In this document: piece by piece, positions 36,581-46,084 of the stretch | Layout: the number at the start of each line of letters is the position of its first letter | Numbering within the stretch: the first letter of the stretch is position 1 | From: Marinomonas shanghaiensis | GTDB taxonomy: Bacteria; Pseudomonadota; Gammaproteobacteria; Pseudomonadales; Marinomonadaceae | Assembly: GCF_003259175.1 (NCBI RefSeq) | Contig: NZ_QGOK01000005.1 | Span: 248,001 to 312,000 of the forward strand | Reading direction: 5' to 3' | DNA length: 64,000 bases | The notes under the pieces: model-generated | Told to the model about the DNA's origin: nothing | What the model saw: the letters and a program-made list of their open reading frames with translations, nothing else | Database searches by the model: none | Made by a program: the position numbers and the translations under genes

Positions 36581-37504
36581 ATGACAACGGCTTACATCAC
36601 ACACACTTATTGCGACAAACACAACATGGGAGAAGATCATCCTGAGTCTCCATTGCGCCTCGGTGCGATTCAAAATCGGCTGATCATGGGACAGTTGATG
36701 GACTTTCTCCGTCGCTTAGAGTCTGACCCAGCAACGCGTGATCAGCTAGTGCTTGCCCATGACAAAGACTATGTGGATTCGATTTTTGCTCGTTCGCCAG
36801 CAGAAGGACATGTGGCGTTAGAGCCAGAGACCCTGATGATGCCACACACGCTCGATGCCGCACTGTATGCTGCCGGTTCGGTGATCAAAGCGGTTGATTT
36901 AGTTATGACAGGCGAGATGGAGAATGCCTTTTGTGCGATTCGTCCACCGGGACATCATGCAGAATACGATAAAGCCATGGGGTTTTGCCTGTTCAATAAT
37001 ATCGCCGTGGGTACTCGTTATGCCATCGAACAATACGGTTTAGAGCGCGTGGCGATTGTGGACTTTGATGTGCATCACGGCAACGGCACCGAAGATATTT
37101 TCAAAGCCGATCCCAAAGTACTTTATGCCTCCAGCTATCAACATCCGTTTTATCCTTACAGCGATCCTGGCGCTTCACACGATAATATTTTGCACATGCC
37201 ATTGGCTGCGGGTTCTGGAAGCGATGCTTTCAAAGCCATTATCACTGAACAGCTGTCGCCAGCGCTTGATGCCTTCAAACCACAACTTATTATGATTTCC
37301 GCAGGCTTTGATGCTCATAAAGAAGACCCTATGGGGCAACTTAGACTAAGCGAGTCTGATTTTACTTGGATTACCGACCTTTTGATGGATGCAGCGGATC
37401 GCCATTGTGGTGGAAGAATTGTCTCGGTACTAGAAGGCGGCTACAACATAGATGCACTAGGACGCGCCGCGTTTTGTCATATCAAAAGCTTAATGAGGCT
37501 TTAG
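36581..37504 (+). CDS. Histone-deacetylase-family (AcuC/amidohydrolase-type) deacylase
   Basis: A 307-residue arginase-fold zinc deacylase. It has all HDAC signatures: HPESPLRLGAI, the charge-relay RPPGHHAEYDKAMGFCLFNN, zinc ligands in VDFDVHHGNGTEDIF (Asp, His), ISAGFDAHKEDPMG (Asp) and the late VLEGGYNIDALG. Bacterial members act on acetylated proteins, polyamines or small acyl amides. It is divergent from the Pat-like gene across about 160 bp, so removal of protein acetylation is the favoured role. Its stop overlaps the convergent phosphatase stop by 4 bp. Confidence 0.9.
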   Translation: MTTAYITHTYCDKHNMGEDHPESPLRLGAIQNRLIMGQLMDFLRRLESDPATRDQLVLAHDKDYVDSIFARSPAEGHVALEPETLMMPHTLDAALYAAGSVIKAVDLVMTGEMENAFCAIRPPGHHAEYDKAMGFCLFNNIAVGTRYAIEQYGLERVAIVDFDVHHGNGTEDIFKADPKVLYASSYQHPFYPYSDPGASHDNILHMPLAAGSGSDAFKAIITEQLSPALDAFKPQLIMISAGFDAHKEDPMGQLRLSESDFTWITDLLMDAADRHCGGRIVSVLEGGYNIDALGRAAFCHIKSLMRL

Positions 37505-38163
37505 GGCTGACTCAAAAGCGCGTTGCCAATCTGATAACGGAATTCGGATAGATTTCGAAGCTTATACGGTGCTAAATCAAACTTTTCATGCTCAAACTCG
37601 TTGGCATGGGGTACGGCAATTGCTTTAATGCCGGCCGCTAGTGCCGCTTTTATACCGCCGAGTGAATCTTCAAAAGCAATACACTGATGCGCTTCAATAC
37701 CAAGTTTTTCCAGTGTTAGCTGGTAAACATCAGGAGCGGGTTTGCCTTTGGATACTTCCTCTGCTGAGCTGTAAGCCATAAAATAGTCCGCAATATTAAG
37801 GCGCTGTAACACGCTAGGAATGATGCCTTTTGGTGAGTTAGTAGCAAGGCCAATTTTTACTTTGGCTTGCTGTAGTGAGTCGAGTAGATCATGAACGCCT
37901 TGCATGGCTTGCCCTTGAGTCTCGATCAAATATTTGACTCGCTCAACGACACTGTTTTCGACTTCCTCAAGAGAGGCATCTTGCCAAGGTTGTTTTGCAT
38001 ACCAAAACTCAGTCACTTCTCGCGTTGTCATTGCTGCGGTAAGTGCGGTTAGATCTTCCGTCAATTCTACACCGACAGACGAAAATACCTCGTGTTCCGC
38101 TTGTTTCCAAAATGGCTCGGAATCAATCAGTAATCCATCCATGTCAAAAATAACGGCTTGCAT
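37501..38163 (-). CDS. hxpB: HAD phosphatase, HxpB/YniC-like
   Basis: A 220-residue HAD phosphatase of the beta-phosphoglucomutase-like subfamily. Motif I is FDMDGLLIDSEPFWKQAE, motif II is LATNSPKG, motif III has the Lys in VSKGKPAPDVY and motif IV is AFEDSLGGIKAALAAG. The DSEPFWKQAE helix and length match HxpB (2-deoxyglucose-6-phosphate / hexitol phosphatase). It is a soluble enzyme that would relieve toxic sugar phosphates. Paralogues are hard to separate by eye. Confidence 0.8.
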   Translation of the reverse strand: MQAVIFDMDGLLIDSEPFWKQAEHEVFSSVGVELTEDLTALTAAMTTREVTEFWYAKQPWQDASLEEVENSVVERVKYLIETQGQAMQGVHDLLDSLQQAKVKIGLATNSPKGIIPSVLQRLNIADYFMAYSSAEEVSKGKPAPDVYQLTLEKLGIEAHQCIAFEDSLGGIKAALAAGIKAIAVPHANEFEHEKFDLAPYKLRNLSEFRYQIGNALLSQP

Positions 38164-38194
38164 AATCGTCTGAGGCTCTTGTGGTTAGGGCGAA

Positions 38195-39298
38195 TTAAAC
38201 CCTGTTGGTTTCCCAATTCAATAACACAGGTTGTTGTGCATCATGGGCGAAGAAGTATCCTGCTTTGGGGGTGACGTATAAGGTTTGGCCTTTCTCGAAG
38301 CAGTTCTTATCGAACGCTTTATGAGGCAGATCGATTTCCCAGACGTCGTTGCTTTGCCAGTCGATCGGAGTGAGTTCTAGGCGAACTTCGGCGCCAATTG
38401 GGTTGATGGCAATCAAGCGTAATGGCAAGTTGGCTTGCGTGGTTGGTTCTTTTGAGACAAAGAACTCGTGAGAGCGAATATAGAGCTGGCCGTCTTTCTG
38501 TTCTGCGCCATTTGGCAGGACAATATTAGCCTGCTGATTATGCCATCTGCCGTTGTTCATTTTGCCGTCAAAGACATTGGCGTTGCCAAGGAAGTCGAAC
38601 ACAAATCGGCTGTTGGGGGACGCGTAAAGCGCACCGGGTTGATCGATTTGTTCTATGTGGCCGTTACTCATGACGACAACACGATCAGACAGTTCCAAGG
38701 CTTCTTCTTGGTCATGGGTCACAAATACGCTGGTGAATCCAAGCTCATCATGTAAGCCGCGCAACCAACGACGCAGCTCTTTGCGTACTTTGGCATCCAA
38801 GGCGCCAAAAGGCTCGTCTAGTAGTAAGACCTCTGGTTGCGTTGCCAAAGCGCGCGCTAAAGCAATACGTTGCTTCTGCCCCCCAGAGAGCTGCGATGGA
38901 AAACGAGTAGCAAGGTGTTCAAGCTGTACCATTTCCAATAAATGCATGACGCGGGTTTTGATTTCAGTCGGGCTTGGGCGTTCTTTTCGCGGCAAGACTT
39001 CTAGTCCAAACGCCACATTGTCAGCCACTGTCATGTGGCGGAATAGGGCGTAGTTTTGGAACACAAAGCCCACGCGACGATCACGGACGTGCAAGTTGGT
39101 TACGTCTCTATCACCAAATTGAATACGGCCCGTATCCGCGCCTTCAAGCCCTGCGATAATGCGTAATAGGGTGGTTTTTCCTGAACCAGACGGACCAAGC
39201 AAACCAATCATTTCACCTTCGTTAATATCCAATGACAAAGGGGACAAGGCTTGAAAGTGGCCAAATTTTTTGGAGATATTTTCAATAAGGATGCTCAT
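38195..39298 (-). CDS. cysA: Sulfate/thiosulfate import ATP-binding protein
   Basis: A 367-residue ATPase of the sulfate importer. Walker A is GPSGSGKTT, the Q-loop [13 protein letters not shown], the signature [15 protein letters not shown] and Walker [17 protein letters not shown]. CysA-typical [20 protein letters not shown] follows, then a C-terminal TOBE domain (about 240-365). It overlaps cysW as ATGA (39295-39298). It is last in the sbp-cysT-cysW-cysA operon. Confidence 0.94.
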   Translation of the reverse strand: MSILIENISKKFGHFQALSPLSLDINEGEMIGLLGPSGSGKTTLLRIIAGLEGADTGRIQFGDRDVTNLHVRDRRVGFVFQNYALFRHMTVADNVAFGLEVLPRKERPSPTEIKTRVMHLLEMVQLEHLATRFPSQLSGGQKQRIALARALATQPEVLLLDEPFGALDAKVRKELRRWLRGLHDELGFTSVFVTHDQEEALELSDRVVVMSNGHIEQIDQPGALYASPNSRFVFDFLGNANVFDGKMNNGRWHNQQANIVLPNGAEQKDGQLYIRSHEFFVSKEPTTQANLPLRLIAINPIGAEVRLELTPIDWQSNDVWEIDLPHKAFDKNCFEKGQTLYVTPKAGYFFAHDAQQPVLLNWETNRV

Positions 39299-40176
39299 GC
39301 TGTTGTCTTTTTCTCTTTATCGGATTCAAGTTTTATACTGCGTTCCAGACGCCATTCAATGAAGGCTTTCAGCAGCAAGGTGAGTAAAGCAAGCATGGCC
39401 AGTAACGATGCACTGGCAAAGGCCGCCGCGGCTTGATAGTCCTCGTATTGTGCTTGCACTAATAAGGGCAAGGTGTTGGTTTCACCGCGAATATTGCCAG
39501 AGACAACCGACACAGCGCCAAATTCACCGACCGCACGAGCATTGGTCAAAATGACCCCATAAATTAACGCCCACTTAATGTTAGGGAGCGTGACTCGGCG
39601 AAATAATTGCCAGCCTGAAGCGCCTAAAATGACAGCGGCTTCTTCGTCTTCCCGACCTTGTTGTTGCATCAAAGGGATTAATTCACGGGCGACAAAAGGA
39701 CAGGTGACAAAAATAGTCACCATGACAATACCTGGCCACGCAAACATCAGCTGAATATCATGATCGTAAAGCCAAGATCCAATCCAACCGTTGTTGCCAT
39801 ATAGCAAAAGGTAAAGCAGGCCAGCGACAACAGGCGACACAGCAAAGGGGATATCCATCAGCGTCATCAACAATTTTCGGCCGGGGAATTCAAAACGGGT
39901 GACCGCCCATGCCAGCATGACACCGAATACTAGGTTAATAGGTACGGTAAGTGCGGCAACCAGCAGTGTTAAACCTATGGCGTGTAAGGTATCGGCTTCA
40001 AGCAAACTGCTAAAATAATGCGCGATCCCTTCCACGAAAGCTTGTTGAAAAATACTGATTAATGGCACGACCAATAAAATCGCAGTCAAAAACAGCGTTA
40101 GGCCGATGAGCAACCATTTTACCCAAGGCTTGTCGCCCACTCTAAGTTGGCTAGATGTGTTTTTTGAAGATGACAT
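39295..40176 (-). CDS. cysW: Sulfate/thiosulfate ABC transporter permease CysW
   Basis: About 293 residues from the minus-strand ATG at 40176, which has TTAGGAA about 8 bases upstream. Longer in-frame starts overlap cysT. Six membrane segments and CysW-typical motifs are seen: [41 protein letters not shown] with the EAA coupling loop, and [17 protein letters not shown]. It forms the inner-membrane channel with CysT. Confidence 0.94.
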   Translation of the reverse strand: MSSSKNTSSQLRVGDKPWVKWLLIGLTLFLTAILLVVPLISIFQQAFVEGIAHYFSSLLEADTLHAIGLTLLVAALTVPINLVFGVMLAWAVTRFEFPGRKLLMTLMDIPFAVSPVVAGLLYLLLYGNNGWIGSWLYDHDIQLMFAWPGIVMVTIFVTCPFVARELIPLMQQQGREDEEAAVILGASGWQLFRRVTLPNIKWALIYGVILTNARAVGEFGAVSVVSGNIRGETNTLPLLVQAQYEDYQAAAAFASASLLAMLALLTLLLKAFIEWRLERSIKLESDKEKKTTA

Positions 40177-40186
40177 AATATTTTTC

Positions 40187-41047
40187 CTAACTGCGTCCAT
40201 GAAGACGACGCAAATAGCGTGCTTGCCACACATTAATGGCAAACAACAGAATCAGCGATGCCATTAAAACAACGGACGCAATGGCACTGGCCGCTGGGAA
40301 GTCGAATTCTTGTAAACTGACGAAAATCATCAGTGAGGTGATTTCGCTAACATAAGGCATGTTGCCCGCGATAAAAATGACCGCGCCAAACTCCCCCAGA
40401 CTGCGTGTGAATGATAGGGCAATGCCTGTCATTAGGGCTGGCCATAAAGCGGGGAAGATGACTCGACGAAACACCGACCAATCGGACGCACCCAAGGTCA
40501 TTCCTGCTTCTTCCTCTTCGGGGGATAACTCCTCTAAAACTGGCTGAACAGTTCGAACTACGAAAGGAATACTGGTAAAGGCCATGGCAAGCACAATGCC
40601 CCAAGGCGTGTAGGCGATCTTAATCCCGATACTTTCAAGTATGTCACCGTACCAGCCATTTTGAGAGTATAACGTGGCGAGTGTGATACCCGCCACGGCG
40701 GTTGGTAATGCAAAGGGTAAATCGACCAAGGCATCTAAAATTCGGCGTCCTGGGAAGTCATAACGGACTAAAACCCAAGCGAGTAACAGACCAAAAAAAC
40801 CATTAAAAATAGACGCCAAAGCCGCTGCCCATAGGGTGACTTTATAACTGGCTACCACGCGCTCATCCGTGATTACCTGCCAATATCTGTCCCAGCCCAT
40901 ATCAACTGACTGCATCACGAGTCCCGCCATGGGTAACAGGAGAATCAAACTAATGAACAGCAGAGATGTGCCTAAACTTAGACTCAGTCCCGGTAAGACG
41001 CGTTTATGACGAGGTCGCGTGTCGGCCGCGCTTAAATGTGTTGCCAT
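40187..41047 (-). CDS. cysT: Sulfate/thiosulfate ABC transporter permease CysT
   Basis: A 286-residue permease, partner of CysW. PGLSLSLGTSLLFISLILLL starts the first membrane helix. DLPFALPTAVAGITLATLYS, the coupling loop EEEEAGMTLGASDWSVFRRV and FTRSLGEFGAVIFIAGNMP are CysT blocks. It is separated by 10 bp from cysW and by a terminator-like hairpin from the upstream binding-protein gene. Confidence 0.94.
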   Translation of the reverse strand: MATHLSAADTRPRHKRVLPGLSLSLGTSLLFISLILLLPMAGLVMQSVDMGWDRYWQVITDERVVASYKVTLWAAALASIFNGFFGLLLAWVLVRYDFPGRRILDALVDLPFALPTAVAGITLATLYSQNGWYGDILESIGIKIAYTPWGIVLAMAFTSIPFVVRTVQPVLEELSPEEEEAGMTLGASDWSVFRRVIFPALWPALMTGIALSFTRSLGEFGAVIFIAGNMPYVSEITSLMIFVSLQEFDFPAASAIASVVLMASLILLFAINVWQARYLRRLHGRS

Positions 41048-41100
41048 GTCTTATGGTCTCAATAACAGTGTTTCAATGAAGGCGCTAGTCACTCTAGAGA

Positions 41101-41132
41101 CAGAAAAGCCGGACACGCAAGCGTATCCGGCT
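41101..41132 (-). terminator. Intercistronic hairpin between sbp and cysT
   Basis: Read on the minus strand, AGCCGGA pairs with TCCGGCT (41126-41132 with 41107-41113), with inner ACGC/GCGT pairs and TTTTCTG following. It has terminator form but lies within the operon, so it probably lowers permease and ATPase expression relative to the binding protein. Confidence 0.7.
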
Positions 41133-41153
41133 AGTTTGTTATCTATTCTGATA

Positions 41154-42167
41154 TTAGCGACGCTGAAGTTGGTCTAGTTTACCACCATTTGCAAAGATGT
41201 CTTTAGTTGCTTGTGGCCAGCCACCTGCAATATTTTCAACGGTCAACAAGTCCACTTCAGGGAAGGTAGCAGAGAATTCTTTTTTCACGACATCATTGTG
41301 TACGCGATAGTTAAAACCCGCCAGCAAGCGTTGTGATTCTTCGCTGTACAAGTAGCTTAGGTATTCACGAGAAACGTCTTCTGTACCATTCTTTTTCACG
41401 TTTTTCTCAACTACGGCGACGGGAAACTCAGCTAAGATCGACGTTTTTGGTACAACCACTTCGTAGTTATCGGCACCATATTGATTACGGATATTGTTTA
41501 CTTCTGATTCGAAGGTAATCAATACATCACCGATACCACGCTCAACGAAAGTGGTTGTCGCACCACGACCACCAGTGTCAAACACAGAGACATTTTTCAG
41601 GAAAGTACTTAGAAAATCATCCACTTTCGCTTCGTTGTCTTTGCCGAAAGTTTTTTGTGCGTACCCCTGAGCCGCTAGAAAAGTATAGCGACCGTTGCCA
41701 GAGGTTTTAGGATTGGGGAACACCAATGCCACATCTTTTGCCGCTAAATCGCCCCAGTTTTGGATGTTTTTAGGGTTGCCCTTACGAACAAGGAAGGCAA
41801 TGGTTGAATAGTAAGGTGAACTTGCGTTAGGGAACTGTTCTTTCCAATCCGCTGGAATCAAATTGCCTTTATCATGCAAAACCTGAACGTCGGTGACTTG
41901 GTTGAAGGTTACGACATCGGCAGACAAACCATTCATGATGGCATTGGCTTGTTTTGAAGAACCCGCGTGCGACTGCTTGATCTCAATGGTTTTGCCGGTT
42001 TTTTCTAACCAATGTTGCTCGAATGTTGGGTTGTAAGCGGCGAACAATTCACGGGCAATGTCATAAGACGTGTTCAGAATAGTCTGATCTGCTGCCGACG
42101 CTTGTACGGCGCCGCTCAGTAGTAAGGTACCAATAATAGATTTTAAAAAGCGTGGCTTAGATTTCAT
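41154..42167 (-). CDS. sbp: Sulfate-binding periplasmic protein
   Basis: A 337-residue periplasmic protein that delivers sulfate or thiosulfate to CysTWA. A signal peptide (about 1-25, AVQASA/AD) is followed by [19 protein letters not shown], the [16 protein letters not shown] sulfate-contact loop, [19 protein letters not shown] and [14 protein letters not shown], all typical of Sbp/CysP. It is first in the operon, about 160 bp after the start of the intergenic region that carries an inverted repeat. Sbp and CysP cannot be separated with certainty by eye. Confidence 0.92.
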   Translation of the reverse strand: MKSKPRFLKSIIGTLLLSGAVQASAADQTILNTSYDIARELFAAYNPTFEQHWLEKTGKTIEIKQSHAGSSKQANAIMNGLSADVVTFNQVTDVQVLHDKGNLIPADWKEQFPNASSPYYSTIAFLVRKGNPKNIQNWGDLAAKDVALVFPNPKTSGNGRYTFLAAQGYAQKTFGKDNEAKVDDFLSTFLKNVSVFDTGGRGATTTFVERGIGDVLITFESEVNNIRNQYGADNYEVVVPKTSILAEFPVAVVEKNVKKNGTEDVSREYLSYLYSEESQRLLAGFNYRVHNDVVKKEFSATFPEVDLLTVENIAGGWPQATKDIFANGGKLDQLQRR

Positions 42168-42198
42168 AGTGACCTCATCTGGGAAGCTTAAAATTTCA

Positions 42199-42218
42199 TT
42201 AAGTAAGAGGTTACTTAA
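42199..42218. promoter_or_regulatory. Inverted repeat in the sbp leader
   Basis: TTAAGTAA (42199-42206) and TTACTTAA (42211-42218) are exact reverse complements with a 4-bp spacer, about 32 bp upstream of the sbp start. It may be an operator for a sulfur regulator such as CysB, or an mRNA hairpin affecting translation. Confidence 0.4.
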
Positions 42219-42330
42219 AAGATTTGGTTATTACAATGTCTATAAATAAATCTTTTTGGAATATAGATAGGGCGTTTTTTGTTACACACTGCCTTCTTTA
42301 ATACACCGCCAGAATGCACTCTGATGTTTC

Positions 42331-43224
42331 TTATGTGGTGCGGGTGATGGATTGCAACCAATCCATAAAGACGGTTAAACGTTTAGTGGGTTGTCTACGT
42401 GATGGATACAGTAAAGACACTGGCATTGGCTCTGCTTCAAACTCACTTAATATCGGAATAAGTAGGCCTTTTTTAATAAAGCTTTCCGCTCCAATCATCG
42501 GGATTTGAGCAATGCCAAGGCCGGATAAGCACGCTTCTAAATAAGCATCAGTGCCATTCACGGCAAGACTGCTTGGCATAGATTGCTGTCTTACTTTGCC
42601 GTTATCCATGTACTCAAATTGAGCGCTAAGATTGCCCAATGAAGGGGAGTACTCAATCAGCTTGTGATTCGCTAATTCTGCAATTGTCTGAGGAATGCCA
42701 AATTTTTTTATATAGCTTGGGGAAACGCAGTTTAGGCTACGGTATTGCGTTAAAGGTCGAGCGATAAGGCTACTATCATCAAGGCTACCTACTCGAATGA
42801 CGCAATCAATGCCTTCTTTAATCATGTCTACTCGATAATCCGCGCTGCTTATTTTTAGACGGATATTTGGGTACTTTTCGATAAAGTCGGCCAAATTTGG
42901 AATGACAACTGTGGCCGCAAAACGGCTTGGCATATCGACTCTGAGGATGCCTCGTACATCATTTGGATTACGTTGGAACTGACTTCCTAAAGCATCCAGT
43001 TCAGCCAGTAGGGTTTGGCATTGTGGCAAGTAGACTTCACCGTCTTGCGTTAACGTGACACTGCGCGTACTGCGATGGAAAAGCCGCGTGCCTAATTCAC
43101 TTTCAAGTCCTTGTATAGCATTGGATATGCTTGATTTAGGAAGGCCAAGAGCGTCTGCCGCCTTAGTGAAACTGCCGAATTGGGCAACTAACACAAAGCG
43201 CTGCATTGCCTCAAACTTATCCAT
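42331..43224 (-). CDS. LysR-family transcriptional regulator
   Basis: A 297-residue LysR regulator. The N-terminal winged helix (about 1-60) reads MQRFVLVAQFGSFTKAADAL, then PKSSISNAIQGLESELGTRLFHRSTR. The effector domain (about 90-295) includes GILRVDMPSRFAATVVIP. The minus-strand start at 43224 has GGAG 6 bases upstream. Longer versions extend into the intergenic region. It is divergent from an SDR gene whose promoter region holds a T-N11-A palindrome, the standard arrangement for a LysR protein and its target. Confidence 0.9.
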   Translation of the reverse strand: MDKFEAMQRFVLVAQFGSFTKAADALGLPKSSISNAIQGLESELGTRLFHRSTRSVTLTQDGEVYLPQCQTLLAELDALGSQFQRNPNDVRGILRVDMPSRFAATVVIPNLADFIEKYPNIRLKISSADYRVDMIKEGIDCVIRVGSLDDSSLIARPLTQYRSLNCVSPSYIKKFGIPQTIAELANHKLIEYSPSLGNLSAQFEYMDNGKVRQQSMPSSLAVNGTDAYLEACLSGLGIAQIPMIGAESFIKKGLLIPILSEFEAEPMPVSLLYPSRRQPTKRLTVFMDWLQSITRTT

Positions 43225-43314
43225 CATTTGCTCCTTTGTTTGTTTAATCCGAACAATGTTATCACTTTTGGTGCGTTTATATGGATTAAAAAAGCACCTA
43301 CTCTGTGTTTGTGA

Positions 43315-43327
43315 TTCGATAATCGAA
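43315..43327. promoter_or_regulatory. T-N11-A palindrome, candidate LysR-type operator
   Basis: TTCGAT-A-ATCGAA is a perfect 13-bp palindrome fitting the T-N11-A LysR box exactly. It lies 31 bp upstream of the SDR start and about 90 bp from the divergent LysR gene. Confidence 0.5.
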
Positions 43328-43358
43328 CAAATAAACAACAAACAACGAGGAATAGAGC

Positions 43359-44114
43359 ATGACAAAGTTAGCGATTATTACTGGTGCGAGCCGCGGGTTG
43401 GGAAAAAACAGCGCCTTAGCATTGGCAGATAAGGGTATCGATGTACTGTTTACCTACCATCAAAATAAAACTGCGGCTGAGGACGTGGTTGACGCCATTC
43501 AGCAAAAAGGCCAAAAAGCCTTTGCCATTCAGCTTGATACACGAGATGTGGGAGCGTTTGAGGCTTTTAGTAGTCAATTAGGCGTCATACTAGAGCGCGA
43601 ATTTGGGCGTTCGGATGTGGATTATTTACTTAATAACGCTGGCACAGGAGTACATGCCAGCTTAGAAAGCACCACCTATGATGAGCTAGAAGACATGTTG
43701 GCGATTCATGTGAAAGGTCCGTTCTTTTTAACTCAGACGTTATTGCCCTTCATGAAAAATGGCGGTCACATTGTCAATATTTCTTCTGGATTGGCTCGCT
43801 TTAGTTTGCCAGGGTCTGGTGCTTATGCTATGGCCAAAGGCGCGGTTGAAGTCATGACACGTTACATGGCAAAAGAGTTTGCAAGTCGCCAGATCCGTGT
43901 GAATACCTTGGCGCCGGGAGCGATTGCAACCGATTTTCGTGGTGGCAATGTACGAGATAACCAGCAAATGAATCAAATGGTATCGTCTATCACAGCACTT
44001 GGTCGCGTTGGTGAAGCCGATGACATTGGTAACGCGGTTGCCATGTTGTTGAGTGAAAACAGCGGTTGGATTACAGGCCAACGTATTGAAGCGTCTGGCG
44101 GCATGTTTCTATAA
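43359..44114 (+). CDS. SDR-family NAD(P)-dependent oxidoreductase
   Basis: A 251-residue classical short-chain dehydrogenase. The Rossmann motif is TGASRGLGKNSALALA, NNAGTG stabilises the fold, Ser of the catalytic triad is in NISSGLARFSLPG, and the Tyr-Lys pair is in SGAYAMAKGAVE. The substrate is unknown. GAGGAA precedes the start. The leader just before that site holds AACAACAA, an A-rich repeat of the kind recognised by Hfq/Crc. It is probably regulated by the divergent LysR protein. Confidence 0.88.
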   Translation: MTKLAIITGASRGLGKNSALALADKGIDVLFTYHQNKTAAEDVVDAIQQKGQKAFAIQLDTRDVGAFEAFSSQLGVILEREFGRSDVDYLLNNAGTGVHASLESTTYDELEDMLAIHVKGPFFLTQTLLPFMKNGGHIVNISSGLARFSLPGSGAYAMAKGAVEVMTRYMAKEFASRQIRVNTLAPGAIATDFRGGNVRDNQQMNQMVSSITALGRVGEADDIGNAVAMLLSENSGWITGQRIEASGGMFL

Positions 44115-44215
44115 CTAGACACTGCCTGTTTTTTCGATCACCAAAATGCGCACCTCTGTAATGGTGGGGTGTGCAAGATGCTTGGTGACGTTTTCTTGGT
44201 TAAGGAAGGGAGCAG
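44115..44215 (-). pseudogene. 3' remnant of a cupin gene
   Basis: The minus strand encodes a C-terminal peptide ending HPTITEVRILVIEKTGSV and then TAG (44115-44117). The intact cupin gene at 46085-46396 ends HPIGEARILVIEKEGSV, so this is a homologous tail. The DNA around the two stops is also alike (ACACTGCCT in both). No start or metal-binding part can be found upstream, so it is a truncated relic abutting the SDR gene. Confidence 0.55.
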
Positions 44216-44440
44216 ACTCCGAGGTGTGTAGAACATTCTCACTGGTTAATTAATTTTTATCTAATACCTTATGGGTTATGAATTAATAAAAAGCCAGCGG
44301 AATATATTTACTGAATTAATGTTGATCTTAATCTCCGTTTCATGCGTATAAAAGCTCATGCACAAAATGCACCAAGATATTTCCATATCATGTACCTTCC
44401 ACGATGCTAACGCCATCAGATACCAGTTTTAAGGCCAATA
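44115..44440. other. 326-bp gap between the SDR gene and the chemoreceptor gene
   Basis: Apart from the cupin remnant at its left end, the stretch is AT-rich and non-coding. It must hold the promoter of the chemoreceptor gene. I see no clear sigma28 motif. Confidence 0.4.
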
Positions 44441-45940
44441 ATGTCAACTTCGCTAGAAAGCACTGAAAAAATTGATTTATTTATTTACCGTTTTTTGTTG
44501 TTACAAATCCCAGTGCTGCTAATAAGTGGTAACGTTGGTGCTGGGTTATTGACCTTTTCTTTAGTGAGTTCTGGCGTGCTCTTTATTGCGACACAAGCCT
44601 CTTATAGCCTCTTTAAAGGCCGAACATCCTTCTCTGTATTGGCTGGTATCTTGATGATGCTGTTTTCTTCAGCACTCATCCAGAGTCAACTGGGAATGAT
44701 TGAAATGCATTTCCATATTTTTGCTTCTATTGTTGTGTTTTTGGTGTATCAAGATTGGAAACCGATTATTGCAGCACTGTTAACAACGGCGATGTACCAC
44801 ATTGGCTTCATGTCTTTGCAAATGCAAGGTGTGATGATCGGTGATATACCGATTATGGCCTTTGCTGGTAGCCATGGTGTTTGGGTCATGTTGGTACATT
44901 GTGCCTTTGCCATCGCTCAGTCTGGCTTATTGATTTATATGGCGTTTTTGATGAAAAAAGAATCTTTTGCTAATGTTAAAATTGCCAATGCGATTGAACA
45001 TATTTCTCACAACAATGATTTGTCTGTTCGATTGGCTAACCCAGATTCTACGGCAGAAAAGTCTTTTAACGCTTTGCTAGATAAACTAGTAGGCATATTC
45101 ATCGACTATCAAGGTATTGCTAATAAGTTGGCTTCGACAAGTCGGGAGATGAATATTATAAGTGAAGAAGCCGCTGGGCGTGTCGTTTATGGCAGTACCC
45201 TTGCTCAAAGCGCTATGGCGCTGACAGAAGGTGTTTCTTTGTCAATGCAATCCATTACTCAGCGCAGCGGTGAGTCTGCAGATCTGGTCACTGATTTGGA
45301 AAAAGGAATTTTGAGCGACAGTCAGCAAACGTTGGCTATCATGAATGACATGCAGCTTTTATCTAACAATACCTTGGCCGCTTCTGAATCACTGAACTTA
45401 CTAACGGTTGATGTGGAATCCATCACCAAGTTGTTGAGTTCGATCAGAAGCATTTCGGAGCAAACCAATTTGTTGGCGTTAAATGCCGCCATTGAAGCCG
45501 CAAGAGCGGGCGAAACAGGCCGAGGGTTTGCTGTTGTAGCCGACGAAGTCAGAACGCTGGCACAAAGGTCGAGCGACTCCACCAATGAAATAGAGAAGGT
45601 GCTTGTTAATCTGAACATGAGTGTGAAACGCACCGTACACTCAATGGAATCGAGTAAGCAAACCACATCGACCAGTGTTGAACACGCTCAAGCTATATCC
45701 AACGCTTTATTGGAACGATCCAAAGCAGTGGGAAATGTGGCCCGAGCGAGTAAGATCATCGCAAAAGAATCGGTAGAACAAGAAAAAGTTATTGCCTTGA
45801 TCAATGAAAAAATTAAAGACAATGAAAAATCCATCAGGATGCTATCTGATTTAATGGGCGGTCTACAGCAAAGCTGCGATGCAATCACGGATGTCTCAAA
45901 AAATTACGAGACCAAGGCTTATTTTTTTAAAACGGCCTAG
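44441..45940 (+). CDS. Methyl-accepting chemotaxis protein with an all-membrane sensor
   Basis: A 499-residue chemoreceptor. Residues about 12-175 hold five or six membrane helices and no large periplasmic domain. One helix carries [10 protein letters not shown], followed by [11 protein letters not shown] and MYHIGF, a His-rich intramembrane pattern shared with a group of bacterial sensor proteins. After a short HAMP-like or linker region comes the signalling helical hairpin with the conserved tip [21 protein letters not shown] and [17 protein letters not shown]. It probably senses a membrane-soluble or metal- or heme-linked signal. No adjacent che genes are present. A terminator follows. Confidence 0.88.
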   Translation: MSTSLESTEKIDLFIYRFLLLQIPVLLISGNVGAGLLTFSLVSSGVLFIATQASYSLFKGRTSFSVLAGILMMLFSSALIQSQLGMIEMHFHIFASIVVFLVYQDWKPIIAALLTTAMYHIGFMSLQMQGVMIGDIPIMAFAGSHGVWVMLVHCAFAIAQSGLLIYMAFLMKKESFANVKIANAIEHISHNNDLSVRLANPDSTAEKSFNALLDKLVGIFIDYQGIANKLASTSREMNIISEEAAGRVVYGSTLAQSAMALTEGVSLSMQSITQRSGESADLVTDLEKGILSDSQQTLAIMNDMQLLSNNTLAASESLNLLTVDVESITKLLSSIRSISEQTNLLALNAAIEAARAGETGRGFAVVADEVRTLAQRSSDSTNEIEKVLVNLNMSVKRTVHSMESSKQTTSTSVEHAQAISNALLERSKAVGNVARASKIIAKESVEQEKVIALINEKIKDNEKSIRMLSDLMGGLQQSCDAITDVSKNYETKAYFFKTA

Positions 45941-45974
45941 CGTCTAAAGCATAGACAGAGAGATCCCCTAGTGT

Positions 45975-46000
45975 AAAAGCACCGCCAGTCGGTGCTTTTT
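45975..46000 (+). terminator. Rho-independent terminator after the chemoreceptor gene
   Basis: AAAAGCACCG (45975-45984) pairs with CGGTGCTTTT (45990-45999) over a 5-base loop, followed by a further T. Confidence 0.9.
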
Positions 46001-46084
46001 GTGACTGGTTATTGAGGCAGCAGTAGTCGTGTGTGTTCTGCATGTTGTTATTGGATTAAATTTGCTTTGCATGTGTGCTTGTCG

